In this document: positions 53,720 through 63,245 of the stretch, one piece after another
How the letters are laid out: the number at the start of each line of letters is the position of its first letter
Numbering within the stretch: position 1 is the first letter of the stretch
NCBI RefSeq assembly: GCF_019656315.1
Contig: NZ_BPLU01000007.1
Location: forward strand, 75,313 to 139,312
DNA length: 64,000 nucleotides
Direction: 5' to 3'
Source: Flavobacterium sp. UMI-01
Lineage (GTDB): Bacteria > Bacteroidota > Bacteroidia > Flavobacteriales > Flavobacteriaceae
Translations under genes and position numbers: made by a program
The notes under the pieces: generated by a model
Seen by the model: the letters and a program-made list of their open reading frames with translations, nothing else
Databases searched by the model: none
Told to the model about the DNA's origin: nothing

Positions 53720-54880
53720 TTAATGTGCTGCATGCTCCTCATGATGGTGGTCTTGAACCGCCATTCCGATAAACAATGAAGACAACATTGTAAAAATAAA
53801 GGCCTGTAAAAATGCAACTAAAACTTCAATTACAGAAATAAACAATGTTAAACCTAACGAGATTGGTAAATCTGCTGCTAAATTCTTACCTACAAATATC
53901 ATCGCAATCAAACTCATGATAACTACGTGACCAGCAGTGATGTTAGCATACAAACGAATTAATAAAGCGAAAGGTTTTGTCAATGTTCCTAATAACTCAA
54001 TTGGAGCTAAAATGATTTTCATTGGGACTGGTACACCTGGCATCCAGAAAATGTGTCCCCAATAATCTTTATTGGCACTGAATTGTGTAATGATGAAAGT
54101 AAATAAAGCTAAACAAATAGTGATAGCAATATTACCCGTAACGTTAATTCCTAGAGGAGTCATTCCTAATAAGTTCAACAACCATACAAAGAAAAACACG
54201 GTCAATAAGTAGCCCATAAATTTTCTGTATTTTTTCTCTCCAATATTTGGGATAGCTATTTCGTCTCTAATGAAAAGAATAAGTGGTTCTAAAACTCTAC
54301 CAAAACCAGTTGGGATTGGTCCTTTTTTATAAGATTTAGCCAAACCAGTAAACATTAAAAATAACAATACTGAAACTAAAAGCATTGAAACTACGTTCTT
54401 TGTAATAGAAAAATCTAAAGGTTGCTCGTTAGTTGGGTGGTGGTGCTCATCGTAGTTGATAGTTCCTTCAGCATCTGTTTTGTAGATTTTACCGTGTACT
54501 AACTTGTAGTAATTACCATCCACTTCTGCAACGTGCTCTCCATGATGTAACTCTGAAGAAGAAAAGATTTTTAATCCTTCGTCAAAAAGGATAACTGGTA
54601 ATGAAAAACCATAATGTTTGTTCTCTTTTTCATCTGAAAAGAACACAAAATCATGAGAATCTTGTAAGTGATGATCAATAAATGCGTTGATTTTCTCTTT
54701 TGGATCTTGAGCTGCATGTCCCAATTCTTCATGATTTTCACTAGTCGCTATTTGCTCTTCATGAACAACCTGAGTTTGAACATGTGTGGAGTCAATTTCA
54801 GAGTTTGCAAAACTCATTACAGGTAGTAAAGCTATAAAAGCTCCTAGGACAAATTGGAGTGGTTTGTTTGAAATCACCAT
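53720..54880 (-). CDS. atpB: ATP synthase a subunit with long N-terminal extension
   Basis: 386 residues. A signal-peptide-like start (to about MSFANSE) and a His/Glu/Asp-rich periplasmic region of about 140 residues precede the membrane domain. The essential arginine is in LLIRLYANITAGH. The C-terminus is again His-rich (HHHEEHAAH). The extension is longer than in E. coli and is a known type of Bacteroidota feature; its job is unknown. Confidence 0.94.
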   Translation of the reverse strand: MVISNKPLQFVLGAFIALLPVMSFANSEIDSTHVQTQVVHEEQIATSENHEELGHAAQDPKEKINAFIDHHLQDSHDFVFFSDEKENKHYGFSLPVILFDEGLKIFSSSELHHGEHVAEVDGNYYKLVHGKIYKTDAEGTINYDEHHHPTNEQPLDFSITKNVVSMLLVSVLLFLMFTGLAKSYKKGPIPTGFGRVLEPLILFIRDEIAIPNIGEKKYRKFMGYLLTVFFFVWLLNLLGMTPLGINVTGNIAITICLALFTFIITQFSANKDYWGHIFWMPGVPVPMKIILAPIELLGTLTKPFALLIRLYANITAGHVVIMSLIAMIFVGKNLAADLPISLGLTLFISVIEVLVAFLQAFIFTMLSSLFIGMAVQDHHHEEHAAH

Positions 54881-54991
54881 ATTGTTAAAATCTTATTTTT
54901 TTACGTTTCTAAAATTTGGTGCAAAGGTACATTTTTTATTAATACTCAAAAGAATATCAAAAAAATATTTTTAAATTTTTCACAACCAGAA

Positions 54992-55390
54992 TCAATTTTG
55001 TTGCTTTTCGTTTAATATTCTTATAGTTATATAAGTGTCTATTATCAAATACAAAATGAATATCATAAAAAAACTCATTTTTTCCAAAGCAACATTTTCG
55101 TCATTTTTGGCTAAGATGGGTCTCAAAATAACATAGGCTACCAGCATCTTACAGGAAGTTAGCAACAAAAAACTCATCCCTACCTGTTCATAACTTTTCT
55201 TTTTTACTAGTAATAAAGCGATTAAAACCAGTAAAGACAAGCCAAAAAAAAGGAAATACAAAAACCCCAATGAATAATGAAAGGTACTCAAATCTATTTC
55301 TAACCATTCGAAAACAAAATAATGAATGACAAATAAAACAACCGAAAAAAGAGCCAATCGAGCAAACGAAAAATAGTGATTTGTAAACAT
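54992..55390 (-). CDS. DUF6168-like four-helix membrane protein in atp operon
   Basis: 132 residues with four hydrophobic segments. Its place just before atpB is where AtpI-type factors normally lie, so it may help assemble the c-ring or carry ions; that is inference. I assign the family from general memory only. Starts 91 bp after the AtpZ-like gene. Confidence 0.75.
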   Translation of the reverse strand: MFTNHYFSFARLALFSVVLFVIHYFVFEWLEIDLSTFHYSLGFLYFLFFGLSLLVLIALLLVKKKSYEQVGMSFLLLTSCKMLVAYVILRPILAKNDENVALEKMSFFMIFILYLIIDTYITIRILNEKQQN

Positions 55391-55481
55391 ACTTTGTAGT
55401 GGGTAATTCTTTGGAATCAGATACAGTTTAAATGGTTTCGTTTTTTTTACCTATAGTTAAAATAAAAGAAAAATACTCCTT

Positions 55482-55712
55482 TTATTCCTTATCCTTATTT
55501 ATTTGAACAACCTGCCTGATGACATTGTACATGGCAATAGCTGCTCCTATAATTACTAAAATTTGGCTATAGTACACCTTGTTACTCGGATGATTTTCAT
55601 CTAACCAATCCCCTACATACGAAAACACAAATATAATGGTTCCCATTTGCACCGGAATATTGATAAGCGCCATCCACTTACTCGATTTGTTTTTTTGAGG
55701 TTTCTTTTCCAT
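55482..55712 (-). CDS. AtpZ/AtpI family protein
   Basis: 76 residues with two membrane helices (INIPVQMGTIIFVFSYVGDWLDE and ILVIIGAAIAMYNVIRQV, given as parts). The GDWLDE motif between them is typical for AtpZ. In other bacteria AtpZ/AtpI helps magnesium or calcium supply and c-ring assembly. The start lies 35 bases inside the bactofilin gene; an in-frame ATG at 55673 just past that stop is an alternative but would cut the first helix's lead-in. Confidence 0.85.
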   Translation of the reverse strand: MEKKPQKNKSSKWMALINIPVQMGTIIFVFSYVGDWLDENHPSNKVYYSQILVIIGAAIAMYNVIRQVVQINKDKE

Positions 55713-56085
55713 CGGTAAGTAATAGTTTTTTGTTGTCTTTCATTGTACATGAAGCGCTAAATTCGGCACCTGGTTCCACTGCTAATTTGCCCACAGTAAC
55801 CTCACCATGAATACGGGCTTTGGATTTTACATTCAAAATTTCGGCAACTTGAATTTTACCATTAAACGTACCTTCAATATCGGCATTTTTACAAATAATA
55901 TCACCTGTAACGCTTCCTGAAGGACCTATTACCAGTTTACCCGTCGATTGAAAATTACCTATGAGTTCTCCATCCAGTCTAAAATCAGCTTGCGAAATAA
56001 TGTCACCATTGATTACCGTTCCTTCCACAATTCTATTTGTTTTCCCTAAAAGTTCGGTGTAGGATTTTGATTTTTTATCAAACAT
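55678..56085 (-). CDS. Bactofilin (polymer-forming cytoskeletal protein)
   Basis: 135 residues consisting of a central beta-helix (about 20-115) with the regular hydrophobic/glycine pattern (IVEGTVINGDI, FRLDGELIGNF, GPSGSVTGDI). It forms membrane-associated filaments without nucleotides. It sits 2 bp after sprE and overlaps atpZ by 35 bases. Confidence 0.92.
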   Translation of the reverse strand: MFDKKSKSYTELLGKTNRIVEGTVINGDIISQADFRLDGELIGNFQSTGKLVIGPSGSVTGDIICKNADIEGTFNGKIQVAEILNVKSKARIHGEVTVGKLAVEPGAEFSASCTMKDNKKLLLTDGKETSKKQIE

Positions 56086-56087
56086 AA

Positions 56088-58769
56088 TTATTGTTTTTTT
56101 GAAGCTAAATAGTCTTCTAAGTTCTTTTTTATTTGAACTATTTTATAATTTTCATTAGATAAAATAATAGCCGGTTCCTCAATTTTATAGTTTTTATTAT
56201 CTCTTAAAATTGTGGTTACATTTTTGGCATAGGCCTCTGAATCTGCTCCTTGAATTACCAAAAAACGCTCTTTGCCTTTATAATCTTCCCAGTGATAACC
56301 TAAACTTTGATTGTATTCATTGGTTATAAATTGCTTCACTTTATTTTCAATCGATTTTAACTTACTATCCTCTGCTTTTGAAATTTTATAGAGAATTTTC
56401 CAATTTTTAGAATCCGTAGCGTTGAAATTCATGTTTTCTAAAACTGGAATTTGTTTGTTCATAATCTCCATCGCTTGTTTTCCTTCTTCGGTATTAGGAT
56501 AGGTATCGGCAACATATTGAATGGCTTTTTTATAAGCTGCTAAACCATTTAGTTTCCCAATAGCGTTTGCTCTTAAAAACTCCATTTTGGACACTATGGC
56601 ATCCCCCGAATATTGATTGATTAATCCCTCTGTTTTTTCCAAAACAACGTCATATTGCCCTTCCTGATACAAAGCATAGGCTTGATCATAACTCTGTTCT
56701 GGTGAATCTTGTGTGCCAGCGTTCAACTTAGCATTTGTTATAATTTGGGCATACCTCGAATTAGGGAACTGTGTTACAATGGCATTTTTAACTTCGTATG
56801 CTTTTGCAGCATCTGTAATTTGGTAAATTTTATACAAATTATATAAGGTAGGGAGTACCAATTTCTCTTCTGGCTGCTGACGTAATAATTGCTCTAATTT
56901 TGTCGTTGCCAATTGGTATTCTTTGAATTTTTCCTTGTAAATAACCCCCAATTGGTAGTACGCAAAATTGCGTTCTTTGTAAATGCTGTCTTTGACTTTT
57001 GGGTCTGTAGGCAATTGATTCAAGTAGAAATCAGTGGTATATTCCACAATTTCTTCGGTTTCTTTTTTTCCATCTTCCTCTTCAGTTGCTACGTTTTCTT
57101 CGTTGGTTGTACTGGCAATTTGACCATTAGACGCTGCAGCCATTCTCCAGTTTCCATTGGAAGAACGATTTCCCCACGTACTTTTAAAATTTATTTTTCC
57201 AAAAGAAACAAGTGAGGGGTTGTAAAAATAAAATACAGAAGTATTTGAATTAGCTCCTCCTATTGAAGGTGGTAAGGCAGCTGCTCTTGGTTTTGGCAAC
57301 CCTATATTGCTGTCAGAAGCAAAATCCTCTACTGTTGATTTATTGTTGTTAGCGATGTTTTTCTGGATTTGCAATTGCTTTTCGGCAAGAATTCTTCTTT
57401 TCTCATCCTCTTCTTTCAAAACTTTGATGTGTTTTTCATAATAAGCCACACGTTCAGGAGCTGACATCGATAAAACCTGAATAATACTGTCGTTGCGCAC
57501 TGCTATTCCTTCATACAGAATTACATCATCTAAGTCTTTACGAACTTTATTAATATGAATGTATTCTCTGCTTTTGTCATTCAGTTTAGTCAATGTACTA
57601 TCATAATATTTAGCCGCCATAGCGTATTTGGCTTTTCGGAAATACATATTCCCAATATTTCTATAGTTAGAAGCTACTAAATATTGGTCTGTTTTAGATT
57701 TTTTAATGGCCGTTGTATAATGTGCCAATGCTTTTTTCTGGTTGTCTTGTTTGTCATAGAAAAGTCCCATTTGGTAATGCAATACATCCAAGAAAGGACG
57801 GTTTTCTCTATCTTTTAAAAGTTTGTCAAACGTTTTTAAGAAAACTAGCGTATCTTCTTTTTCAAAATCAAACAGTTGTGCTTTTTTGGCCTGAGCCTGA
57901 ATAACATATTTTCGTTCCGCTTTTCGATTCATTTCAATTACCGACTCGTAATGGGCTAAAGCTTTTTCAGGATGCTTCATCTCTTCATGCAATTGTCCTA
58001 AAATAAAACGATAACGCGCTCTTTGTTGGTTGTTTTTAGTGAATTTTTCAGCCAAAATCAATTTAACTACTGCACTGTCTTTTTCTTCCAGATTCAAATA
58101 CGCTTCTGCCAACAGCGCATTGGCATCCGAAAAAACTTGTTTCGGCAAAATAGTCGTGTTCTCTAGACTTGCTGTTGCCTTTATTTTATTCTTGTCCGCT
58201 ACTTGCTTTTGCGTTGTTTCTAAAAGTCGGGTAATATTTGCAATTACTAAGGCATCGTTTCCTAGACGCATATTGGTTTTTTCGCGCCAAACTTTAGCTT
58301 CATAAATTTTACTACTTCCAGGGTATTTGTATAAAATATAATTAAAGGCATCCAGAGCAGGAATAAAACGTTGGTCATAATATCTTGATTTTCCTAGTAA
58401 AAGATAAGCTTCATCCGTTTGATAATTGCGCTCCATTCCATCAATATTCATGGAATGTTTCTGAATGGCTTTAGTCGCTTTTTTTTCGGCTAACTCAAAA
58501 TCGGCATTAGCGGCTTTTTTAGTCCCAGTTCCATCGTCCTTGAATTGCATTTTCTCAATAGGCAGTCGCTTCCAGAAATTGTCTTTTTCATTATCTTCAA
58601 TACTGACCAAGCCTTTATCTAAACCTATTCCACCATTATATAAAATATTATATTTTGTACTTAAAGCATGAGAGTTTCTTGATAAAAAATTATCTCTCTT
58701 TGTGGAACAAGCGCCCAAAAATATAAAGAGTCCTAACGAAATTGAACGGTAAACTATGGTGGTTTTCAA
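56088..58769 (-). CDS. sprE: Gliding motility/T9SS lipoprotein SprE (PorW)
   Basis: 893 residues. Lipoprotein signal FLGAC (Cys21), then TPR-like helices through most of the length (AYLLLGKSRYYDQRFIPAL; ALAHYTTAIKK; AMAAKYYDSTL). The N-terminal pattern NSHALSTKYNILYNGG fits SprE. In Flavobacterium johnsoniae SprE (PorW) is needed for T9SS function and gliding. It leads an apparent operon with bactofilin and the atp genes, an unusual mix of motility and energy functions. Confidence 0.9.
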   Translation of the reverse strand: MKTTIVYRSISLGLFIFLGACSTKRDNFLSRNSHALSTKYNILYNGGIGLDKGLVSIEDNEKDNFWKRLPIEKMQFKDDGTGTKKAANADFELAEKKATKAIQKHSMNIDGMERNYQTDEAYLLLGKSRYYDQRFIPALDAFNYILYKYPGSSKIYEAKVWREKTNMRLGNDALVIANITRLLETTQKQVADKNKIKATASLENTTILPKQVFSDANALLAEAYLNLEEKDSAVVKLILAEKFTKNNQQRARYRFILGQLHEEMKHPEKALAHYESVIEMNRKAERKYVIQAQAKKAQLFDFEKEDTLVFLKTFDKLLKDRENRPFLDVLHYQMGLFYDKQDNQKKALAHYTTAIKKSKTDQYLVASNYRNIGNMYFRKAKYAMAAKYYDSTLTKLNDKSREYIHINKVRKDLDDVILYEGIAVRNDSIIQVLSMSAPERVAYYEKHIKVLKEEDEKRRILAEKQLQIQKNIANNNKSTVEDFASDSNIGLPKPRAAALPPSIGGANSNTSVFYFYNPSLVSFGKINFKSTWGNRSSNGNWRMAAASNGQIASTTNEENVATEEEDGKKETEEIVEYTTDFYLNQLPTDPKVKDSIYKERNFAYYQLGVIYKEKFKEYQLATTKLEQLLRQQPEEKLVLPTLYNLYKIYQITDAAKAYEVKNAIVTQFPNSRYAQIITNAKLNAGTQDSPEQSYDQAYALYQEGQYDVVLEKTEGLINQYSGDAIVSKMEFLRANAIGKLNGLAAYKKAIQYVADTYPNTEEGKQAMEIMNKQIPVLENMNFNATDSKNWKILYKISKAEDSKLKSIENKVKQFITNEYNQSLGYHWEDYKGKERFLVIQGADSEAYAKNVTTILRDNKNYKIEEPAIILSNENYKIVQIKKNLEDYLASKKQ

Positions 58770-58990
58770 TTGACTGTATTTTTTATCATTTAACTTTTAA
58801 AACACTCTTCTAGTATAATTGACTGGTAAAAATACGTTTCTTTTTGAAATATAGAAATTTATAGTTCGAAAAACACTTTTAAAGAACAATTTCTTTCTGT
58901 TCTCAAGAGACCACTGTTGTTTGGTTTTGGATTTGAGGACTAGCATACAAAAAAAAATCTGGTAAATAGGTACAATTTATCAAGGTTTCC

Positions 58991-58998
58991 TACTTTTG
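58991..58998 (+). promoter_or_regulatory. -7 promoter box TACTTTTG
   Basis: Perfect TAnnTTTG 17 bp before the ATG at 59016; the leader would be very short (about 10 nt). Confidence 0.5.
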
Positions 58999-59015
58999 TA
59001 AAAAATATAATCAAG

Positions 59016-60068
59016 ATGCCTTCATTTTTAAAATTAATTATAAAAGAAGTAAAACGTGAAACGGCAAATGCTGTTTCGATTCTTTTTAATGTACCCGAAG
59101 AATTAAAATCTAACTATTCTTTTATTGCAGGACAATACCTGAATTTAAAATTAACCCTTGATGGAAAGGAAATCCGCAGGGCTTATTCTATTTGTTCTTC
59201 ACCTGAAAGTGGTGAATTACGCATTGCTGTAAAAGCAGTCAAAGACGGTGTTTTTTCACAATTTGCCAACAATCAATTAAAAGCTGGTGATGTAATTGAA
59301 GTAGGTGAACCCGAAGGAAAATTTACATTTGAGCCTGTCGCTGACAAGCAAAACAATTACATCGCTTTTGCCTCTGGAAGCGGAATTACTCCTGTGATTT
59401 CCATAATAAAATCTGTGTTAAAAAGTGAACCAAAGAGTTCTTTTGTTTTGGTTTACGGAAACAAATCGCCTGAAGAAACTATTTTTCATCAAGAGCTGCA
59501 TGATTTACACCTGCAATATGTCAATCGTTTTTTTGTGGATTATGTGTATAGCCAAGTGCATGTTGAGCATGCACAATATGGTCGTATTGACAAAGCTATT
59601 GTTAATTTTGCATTGAATAACAAACACAAAGAAATTGATTTTGACAAGTTTTACTTGTGTGGCCCTGAAGAAATGATCAATACAGTTTCGACGGTTTTAA
59701 AAGAGAAAAACGTTAAAGATTCGGCTATTCTTTTTGAACTTTTCACTGCTTCGTCTCAAGAACTTGAAATCAAAGATTCTCTGGAAGGACATTCTAAAAT
59801 CACCATTATGGTAGATGATGATGAAACTAGCTTTGAGATGTCGCAAAAACAAACGATACTAGAAGCTGCATTGAAAAAAGGAATTGATGCGCCATATTCT
59901 TGTCAGGGTGGAATTTGCAGTAGTTGTTTGGCGCGTGTTACTTCAGGTACCGCCGAAATGAAGAAAAACTCCATTTTGACGGACAAAGAAATCGCAGATG
60001 GACTTATTTTGACTTGTCAAGCGCATCCTACTTCGGACACTATTTATGTTGATTATGATGATGTTTAA
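59016..60068 (+). CDS. Ferredoxin reductase-type flavoprotein with 2Fe-2S domain (PaaE-like)
   Basis: 350 residues. FAD-binding barrel (RRAYSICSSP), NAD(P)-binding domain (FASGSGITPVISI, LCGPEEMI), and a C-terminal plant-type 2Fe-2S ferredoxin domain with the four cysteines in CQGGICSSC and LTCQ. It resembles the electron-transfer component of phenylacetyl-CoA or other aromatic hydroxylases, but no oxygenase genes are near; it may serve another oxygenase or desaturase. Confidence 0.9.
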   Translation: MPSFLKLIIKEVKRETANAVSILFNVPEELKSNYSFIAGQYLNLKLTLDGKEIRRAYSICSSPESGELRIAVKAVKDGVFSQFANNQLKAGDVIEVGEPEGKFTFEPVADKQNNYIAFASGSGITPVISIIKSVLKSEPKSSFVLVYGNKSPEETIFHQELHDLHLQYVNRFFVDYVYSQVHVEHAQYGRIDKAIVNFALNNKHKEIDFDKFYLCGPEEMINTVSTVLKEKNVKDSAILFELFTASSQELEIKDSLEGHSKITIMVDDDETSFEMSQKQTILEAALKKGIDAPYSCQGGICSSCLARVTSGTAEMKKNSILTDKEIADGLILTCQAHPTSDTIYVDYDDV

Positions 60069-60214
60069 TGAAGTTCTGAGACACTGAGATTCTAAGATTT
60101 TGAAGGCGTTTCTATTGTCAGGCTGTCCCGAAACTTCGGGAGTCGAAGTCTTTTTTAACTAAAAAACTCATAAAAATGGACTAATGCTATCTTTTAGAAG
60201 ATGTACCCTATATC

Positions 60215-60257
60215 AGCTTTGACAACTTTTTGAAAGTTGTCAAAGCTTTTTTTTTAA
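60215..60257 (+). terminator. Strong Rho-independent terminator
   Basis: Perfect 15-bp stem AGCTTTGACAACTTT (60215-60229) with 60233-60247, 3-nt loop, then eight Ts. It lies 146 bp after the reductase stop; between them is a CCCGAAACTTCGGG dyad (60126-60139). Confidence 0.9.
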
Positions 60258-60335
60258 TGCAATTCACAAAAAACCATTTCGCTACATTACCCTACAATCA
60301 AAAAAATCATAACGCCTTTCTGTCTTTTGTTAAAC

Positions 60336-61436
60336 TTAAATCGCCTCAAATAATTTTCCTGGTAATGGACGAATCACCCCTTTGAGTTCCATCGTAAGCA
60401 ATAATCCCGACATGCGATAGATAGGAAAATCACAATGCAAAGCAATGATATCCATTAGTTCTTTACCCGTTTTGAGCAAATAATCATATACTTTTTGTTC
60501 ATCAGGTTCTAGGGAAACAAAAAGTTGTTTTTGCACCGCTTTGGGTTCTGGCTGAATGTCCCAATTGAGCATGTAAATCAAATCAGCTGCGCTAGTTAAT
60601 ACATGGGCTTTTTGAGTTTTTATCAGCTGGTTACACCCTTGACTGTACTTATCTGTCACTCTACCAGGTACCGCAAACACATCACGATTGTAATCATTGG
60701 CCATATTAGCAGTAATCAAAGAACCTCCTCTTTCGGCAGATTCAATAACGATAGTAGCTTCCGTCATGCCTGCTACAATGCGATTGCGACGTACAAAATT
60801 TTCTTTATCTGGATTGGCATTACTCCAAAACTCGGTCATAAATCCTCCATTTTCCTCAACTTTGGCCACATATTTTTTATGCGGTTTGGGATAAATTTGG
60901 TTCAACCCATGCGCTACCACTCCTATGGTTTGCAAATCGTTTTCCATTGCCAATTGATGAGCAACAATATCTACACCATAGGCAAAACCGCTTACAATAA
61001 CTGGATTCAAAGGAGCCAAATCTTCGATTAATTTGCGACAAAATTCGGTGCCATACGACGTAATTTGGCGTGTACCTACAATGCTAATCATTTTGCGTTG
61101 GGACAAATCAATTTTACCCGAAGAAAACAATATTACCGGACTGTCAAAACAATGTTTTAAGCGTTCGGGGTAATTTTCTTCCTGAAAAAAATGAGTTGTA
61201 ATCTTATTTGCCCGAATAAAAGCCAATTCTTTTTCGGCTTTTTCAAAAACGGTTTTGTCCTTAAGACTCTTCAATAATGCCGTTCCTACTCCATCAATTG
61301 AAGCCAATTGTTGGGATTTTGTATGGAAAACATTTTCGGCCGAGCCACAATGCGTTAGAAGTTTTTTGGCCATAATATCTCCTACTCCATCCACTCTTTG
61401 AAGGGCCAAAACGTAAAATAATTCCTGTTCTGTCAT
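60336..61436 (-). CDS. dprA: DNA-processing protein DprA
   Basis: 366 residues: N-terminal helix-hairpin-helix region (VDGVGDIMAKKLL), a Rossmann-like DprA domain (about 75-290; SGFAYGVDIVAHQLA, ERGGSLITANMA), and a C-terminal winged helix (DprA_WH, about 305-366). It loads RecA on incoming single-stranded DNA during natural transformation. Divergent from the SPOR gene. Confidence 0.95.
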   Translation of the reverse strand: MTEQELFYVLALQRVDGVGDIMAKKLLTHCGSAENVFHTKSQQLASIDGVGTALLKSLKDKTVFEKAEKELAFIRANKITTHFFQEENYPERLKHCFDSPVILFSSGKIDLSQRKMISIVGTRQITSYGTEFCRKLIEDLAPLNPVIVSGFAYGVDIVAHQLAMENDLQTIGVVAHGLNQIYPKPHKKYVAKVEENGGFMTEFWSNANPDKENFVRRNRIVAGMTEATIVIESAERGGSLITANMANDYNRDVFAVPGRVTDKYSQGCNQLIKTQKAHVLTSAADLIYMLNWDIQPEPKAVQKQLFVSLEPDEQKVYDYLLKTGKELMDIIALHCDFPIYRMSGLLLTMELKGVIRPLPGKLFEAI

Positions 61437-61503
61437 GGTAATGAATTGTTTTTGAAAAGTATAAAAAATTACTGCAATTGTTAATAAAAATTGTGAATAA
61501 ATT

Positions 61504-61533
61504 TTTGATAACTATTTTCATTGTCTAAATTTG
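61504..61533 (+). promoter_or_regulatory. Promoter of the SPOR gene, predicted near-leaderless
   Basis: TTTG (61504-61507), 18-bp spacer, TAAATTTG (61526-61533). The ATG at 61539 lies only 6 bp after the -7 box, so the transcript should start at or next to the start codon. Confidence 0.6.
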
Positions 61534-61538
61534 TAGGT

Positions 61539-62477
61539 ATGAATATAGAACATTACATCGCCCAGCTTTTATACCGTCACCAATGTGTTACCATCCCTGG
61601 TTTTGGTGCTTTTTTAACTGAGATTCAATCCGCACAATGGATTGAAAGTTCTCATTCATTTTTTCCTCCAAAAAAATTGATTTCTTTTAATGCCAACATT
61701 AAAAACAATGACGGCTTATTAGCCAATCATATTGCGCATGCTGAAAAGACCTCTTACAGTTATGCGGTGAGTGCTATTCAACATGAAGTGCTTCAATGGA
61801 AAAAAACATTAGAAAACAACAACGTACTTTGCTTAAAAAACATTGGTGAACTTAGTTTAAATGTTGAAAACCATATCGTTTTCAAGCCTTTGGATCAACA
61901 CAATTACTTGACTTCATCTTTTGGATTGAGTTCGTTTGTCTCCCCTGTTATCAAAAGAGAAATGGCACCAACTCTAGAACTTGTTGAAGAAAAAGAAGTT
62001 GTAGTATTTGAACCTGAGCACAACAGCAGCCGTTCGTATTTGAAATACGCTGCTATCTTTATACTAGGACTAGGTTTAGCCGGTACCGTAGGCTATCCTA
62101 TCTATCAAAAAGAACTGATGCAACAAAAAACTATGGTTGAAAAATCGGTTCAAAAACAAGTAGAAGCTAAACTTCAAGAGGCTACTTTTTTTATAAAAAA
62201 TCCGCTTCCTGCAGTTACACTTTCTATCAAAGAAACCAAAACCAAAATGTCGTACCACGTAATGGCTGGGGCTTTTAGAGAAGAACGTAATGCTAATAAA
62301 ATATTACAACGCCTAAAAGATTTAGGTTACGATGCCAAAAGGATTCCGCAAAACAAACACGGTTTATATCCTGTTCTTTACGGTAGCTACGCCACTTTTG
62401 CCGAAGCAGAAAAAGCTAAAAAAGAAATACAACAAAAAGACAATCCCGAAGCTTGGCTCCTGATTGAATCTCTATAA
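61539..62477 (+). CDS. HU-CCDC81 and SPOR domain protein
   Basis: 312 residues from the ATG at 61539 (an upstream TTG at 61521 overlaps the promoter). N-terminal CCDC81-like bacterial HU-type domains (about 1-135; HYIAQLLYRHQCVTIPGFG), one membrane helix (about 180-198), then a C-terminal SPOR domain (about 240-312, YHVMAGAFREERNANKI). SPOR domains bind bare glycan strands at division sites. The HU-like part may meet cytoplasmic partners. Function of this pair of domains is not well known. Confidence 0.88.
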   Translation: MNIEHYIAQLLYRHQCVTIPGFGAFLTEIQSAQWIESSHSFFPPKKLISFNANIKNNDGLLANHIAHAEKTSYSYAVSAIQHEVLQWKKTLENNNVLCLKNIGELSLNVENHIVFKPLDQHNYLTSSFGLSSFVSPVIKREMAPTLELVEEKEVVVFEPEHNSSRSYLKYAAIFILGLGLAGTVGYPIYQKELMQQKTMVEKSVQKQVEAKLQEATFFIKNPLPAVTLSIKETKTKMSYHVMAGAFREERNANKILQRLKDLGYDAKRIPQNKHGLYPVLYGSYATFAEAEKAKKEIQQKDNPEAWLLIESL

Positions 62478-62482
62478 GAAAC

Positions 62483-62516
62483 AACCCCAAAAGCAATTGC
62501 AATTTGGGGTTTTTTT
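62483..62516 (+). terminator. Terminator after the SPOR gene
   Basis: AACCCCAAA/TTTGGGGTT stem (62483-62491 with 62503-62511), then a T-run. Confidence 0.88.
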
Positions 62517-62705
62517 ATGGTTTCTAAAATGTTACACAATAAATTCACCCTAAAGCAGTTATATACATCGCATACCATTTTTTTGAAAAACCTAGGATTT
62601 TGATATCCGACACTAAAAGGCTATATTTACATTGCTGACTGTTTTACAGCAAGAATTCCTTTTATAACTAATTCTAAAATACCTGAATTACGATTTTTGT
62701 TACTC

Positions 62706-63245
62706 ATGAAAAAACTTTTTTTTATCCTTACCGTCAGTTTGTTTTTTAGTTGTAAATCCAAAAAAGTAGTTACCACGACACTCCCTATCAACGAACAAAC
62801 GGAAGAAACCACCAAAGAAGCCGAAAATGCCCTTGAAGAAAAACCTGCAGCTCCTTATGTTAAACTCAATTTAAACGCCGTTAAAAGCGCTCAAAAGCTC
62901 AAAGCATACGAACTAGGCAAACGACTTCTAAATACCTGTAATACGTCGAAATTTAAGCCTTATACAACAGCCGAAGCAACACCAAGTGTAATCAACAATA
63001 TTACCATTGATGCCATTTCAAAAATTTGCACCCGTTACCGCCAATATTACGGGGAATTTATCGACTTAAAACTAGCCGAAATTTATCAACTTACCGACGA
63101 CCAAACTACCGTCTATCGCTACAAAGCATTGTATTCTAAAAAAGTGGCCAACAAAGAACTTCGTGTGTATATGGACACCACAAACCGCATGTCAGCCATC
63201 AAAACCATGGACTGGGAAAATCAATATGTGGTGAAAAGGAAATAG
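62706..63245 (+). CDS. Hypothetical lipoprotein
   Basis: 179 residues from the ATG at 62706 (a TTG at 62697 is in frame but less likely). Lipoprotein signal LFFSCKSK with the next residues basic, then a Glu/Thr-rich linker and a compact domain with two cysteines (NTCNTSKF, KICTRYRQYYG). No family recognised. Probably an envelope lipoprotein; it stands alone. Confidence 0.75.
   Translation: MKKLFFILTVSLFFSCKSKKVVTTTLPINEQTEETTKEAENALEEKPAAPYVKLNLNAVKSAQKLKAYELGKRLLNTCNTSKFKPYTTAEATPSVINNITIDAISKICTRYRQYYGEFIDLKLAEIYQLTDDQTTVYRYKALYSKKVANKELRVYMDTTNRMSAIKTMDWENQYVVKRK

Noticed and set aside
60120..60151. CCCGAAACTTCGGG dyad as terminator of the reductase gene
   Set aside because: It has no T-run and a much stronger terminator follows at 60215; more likely part of a scattered repeat.
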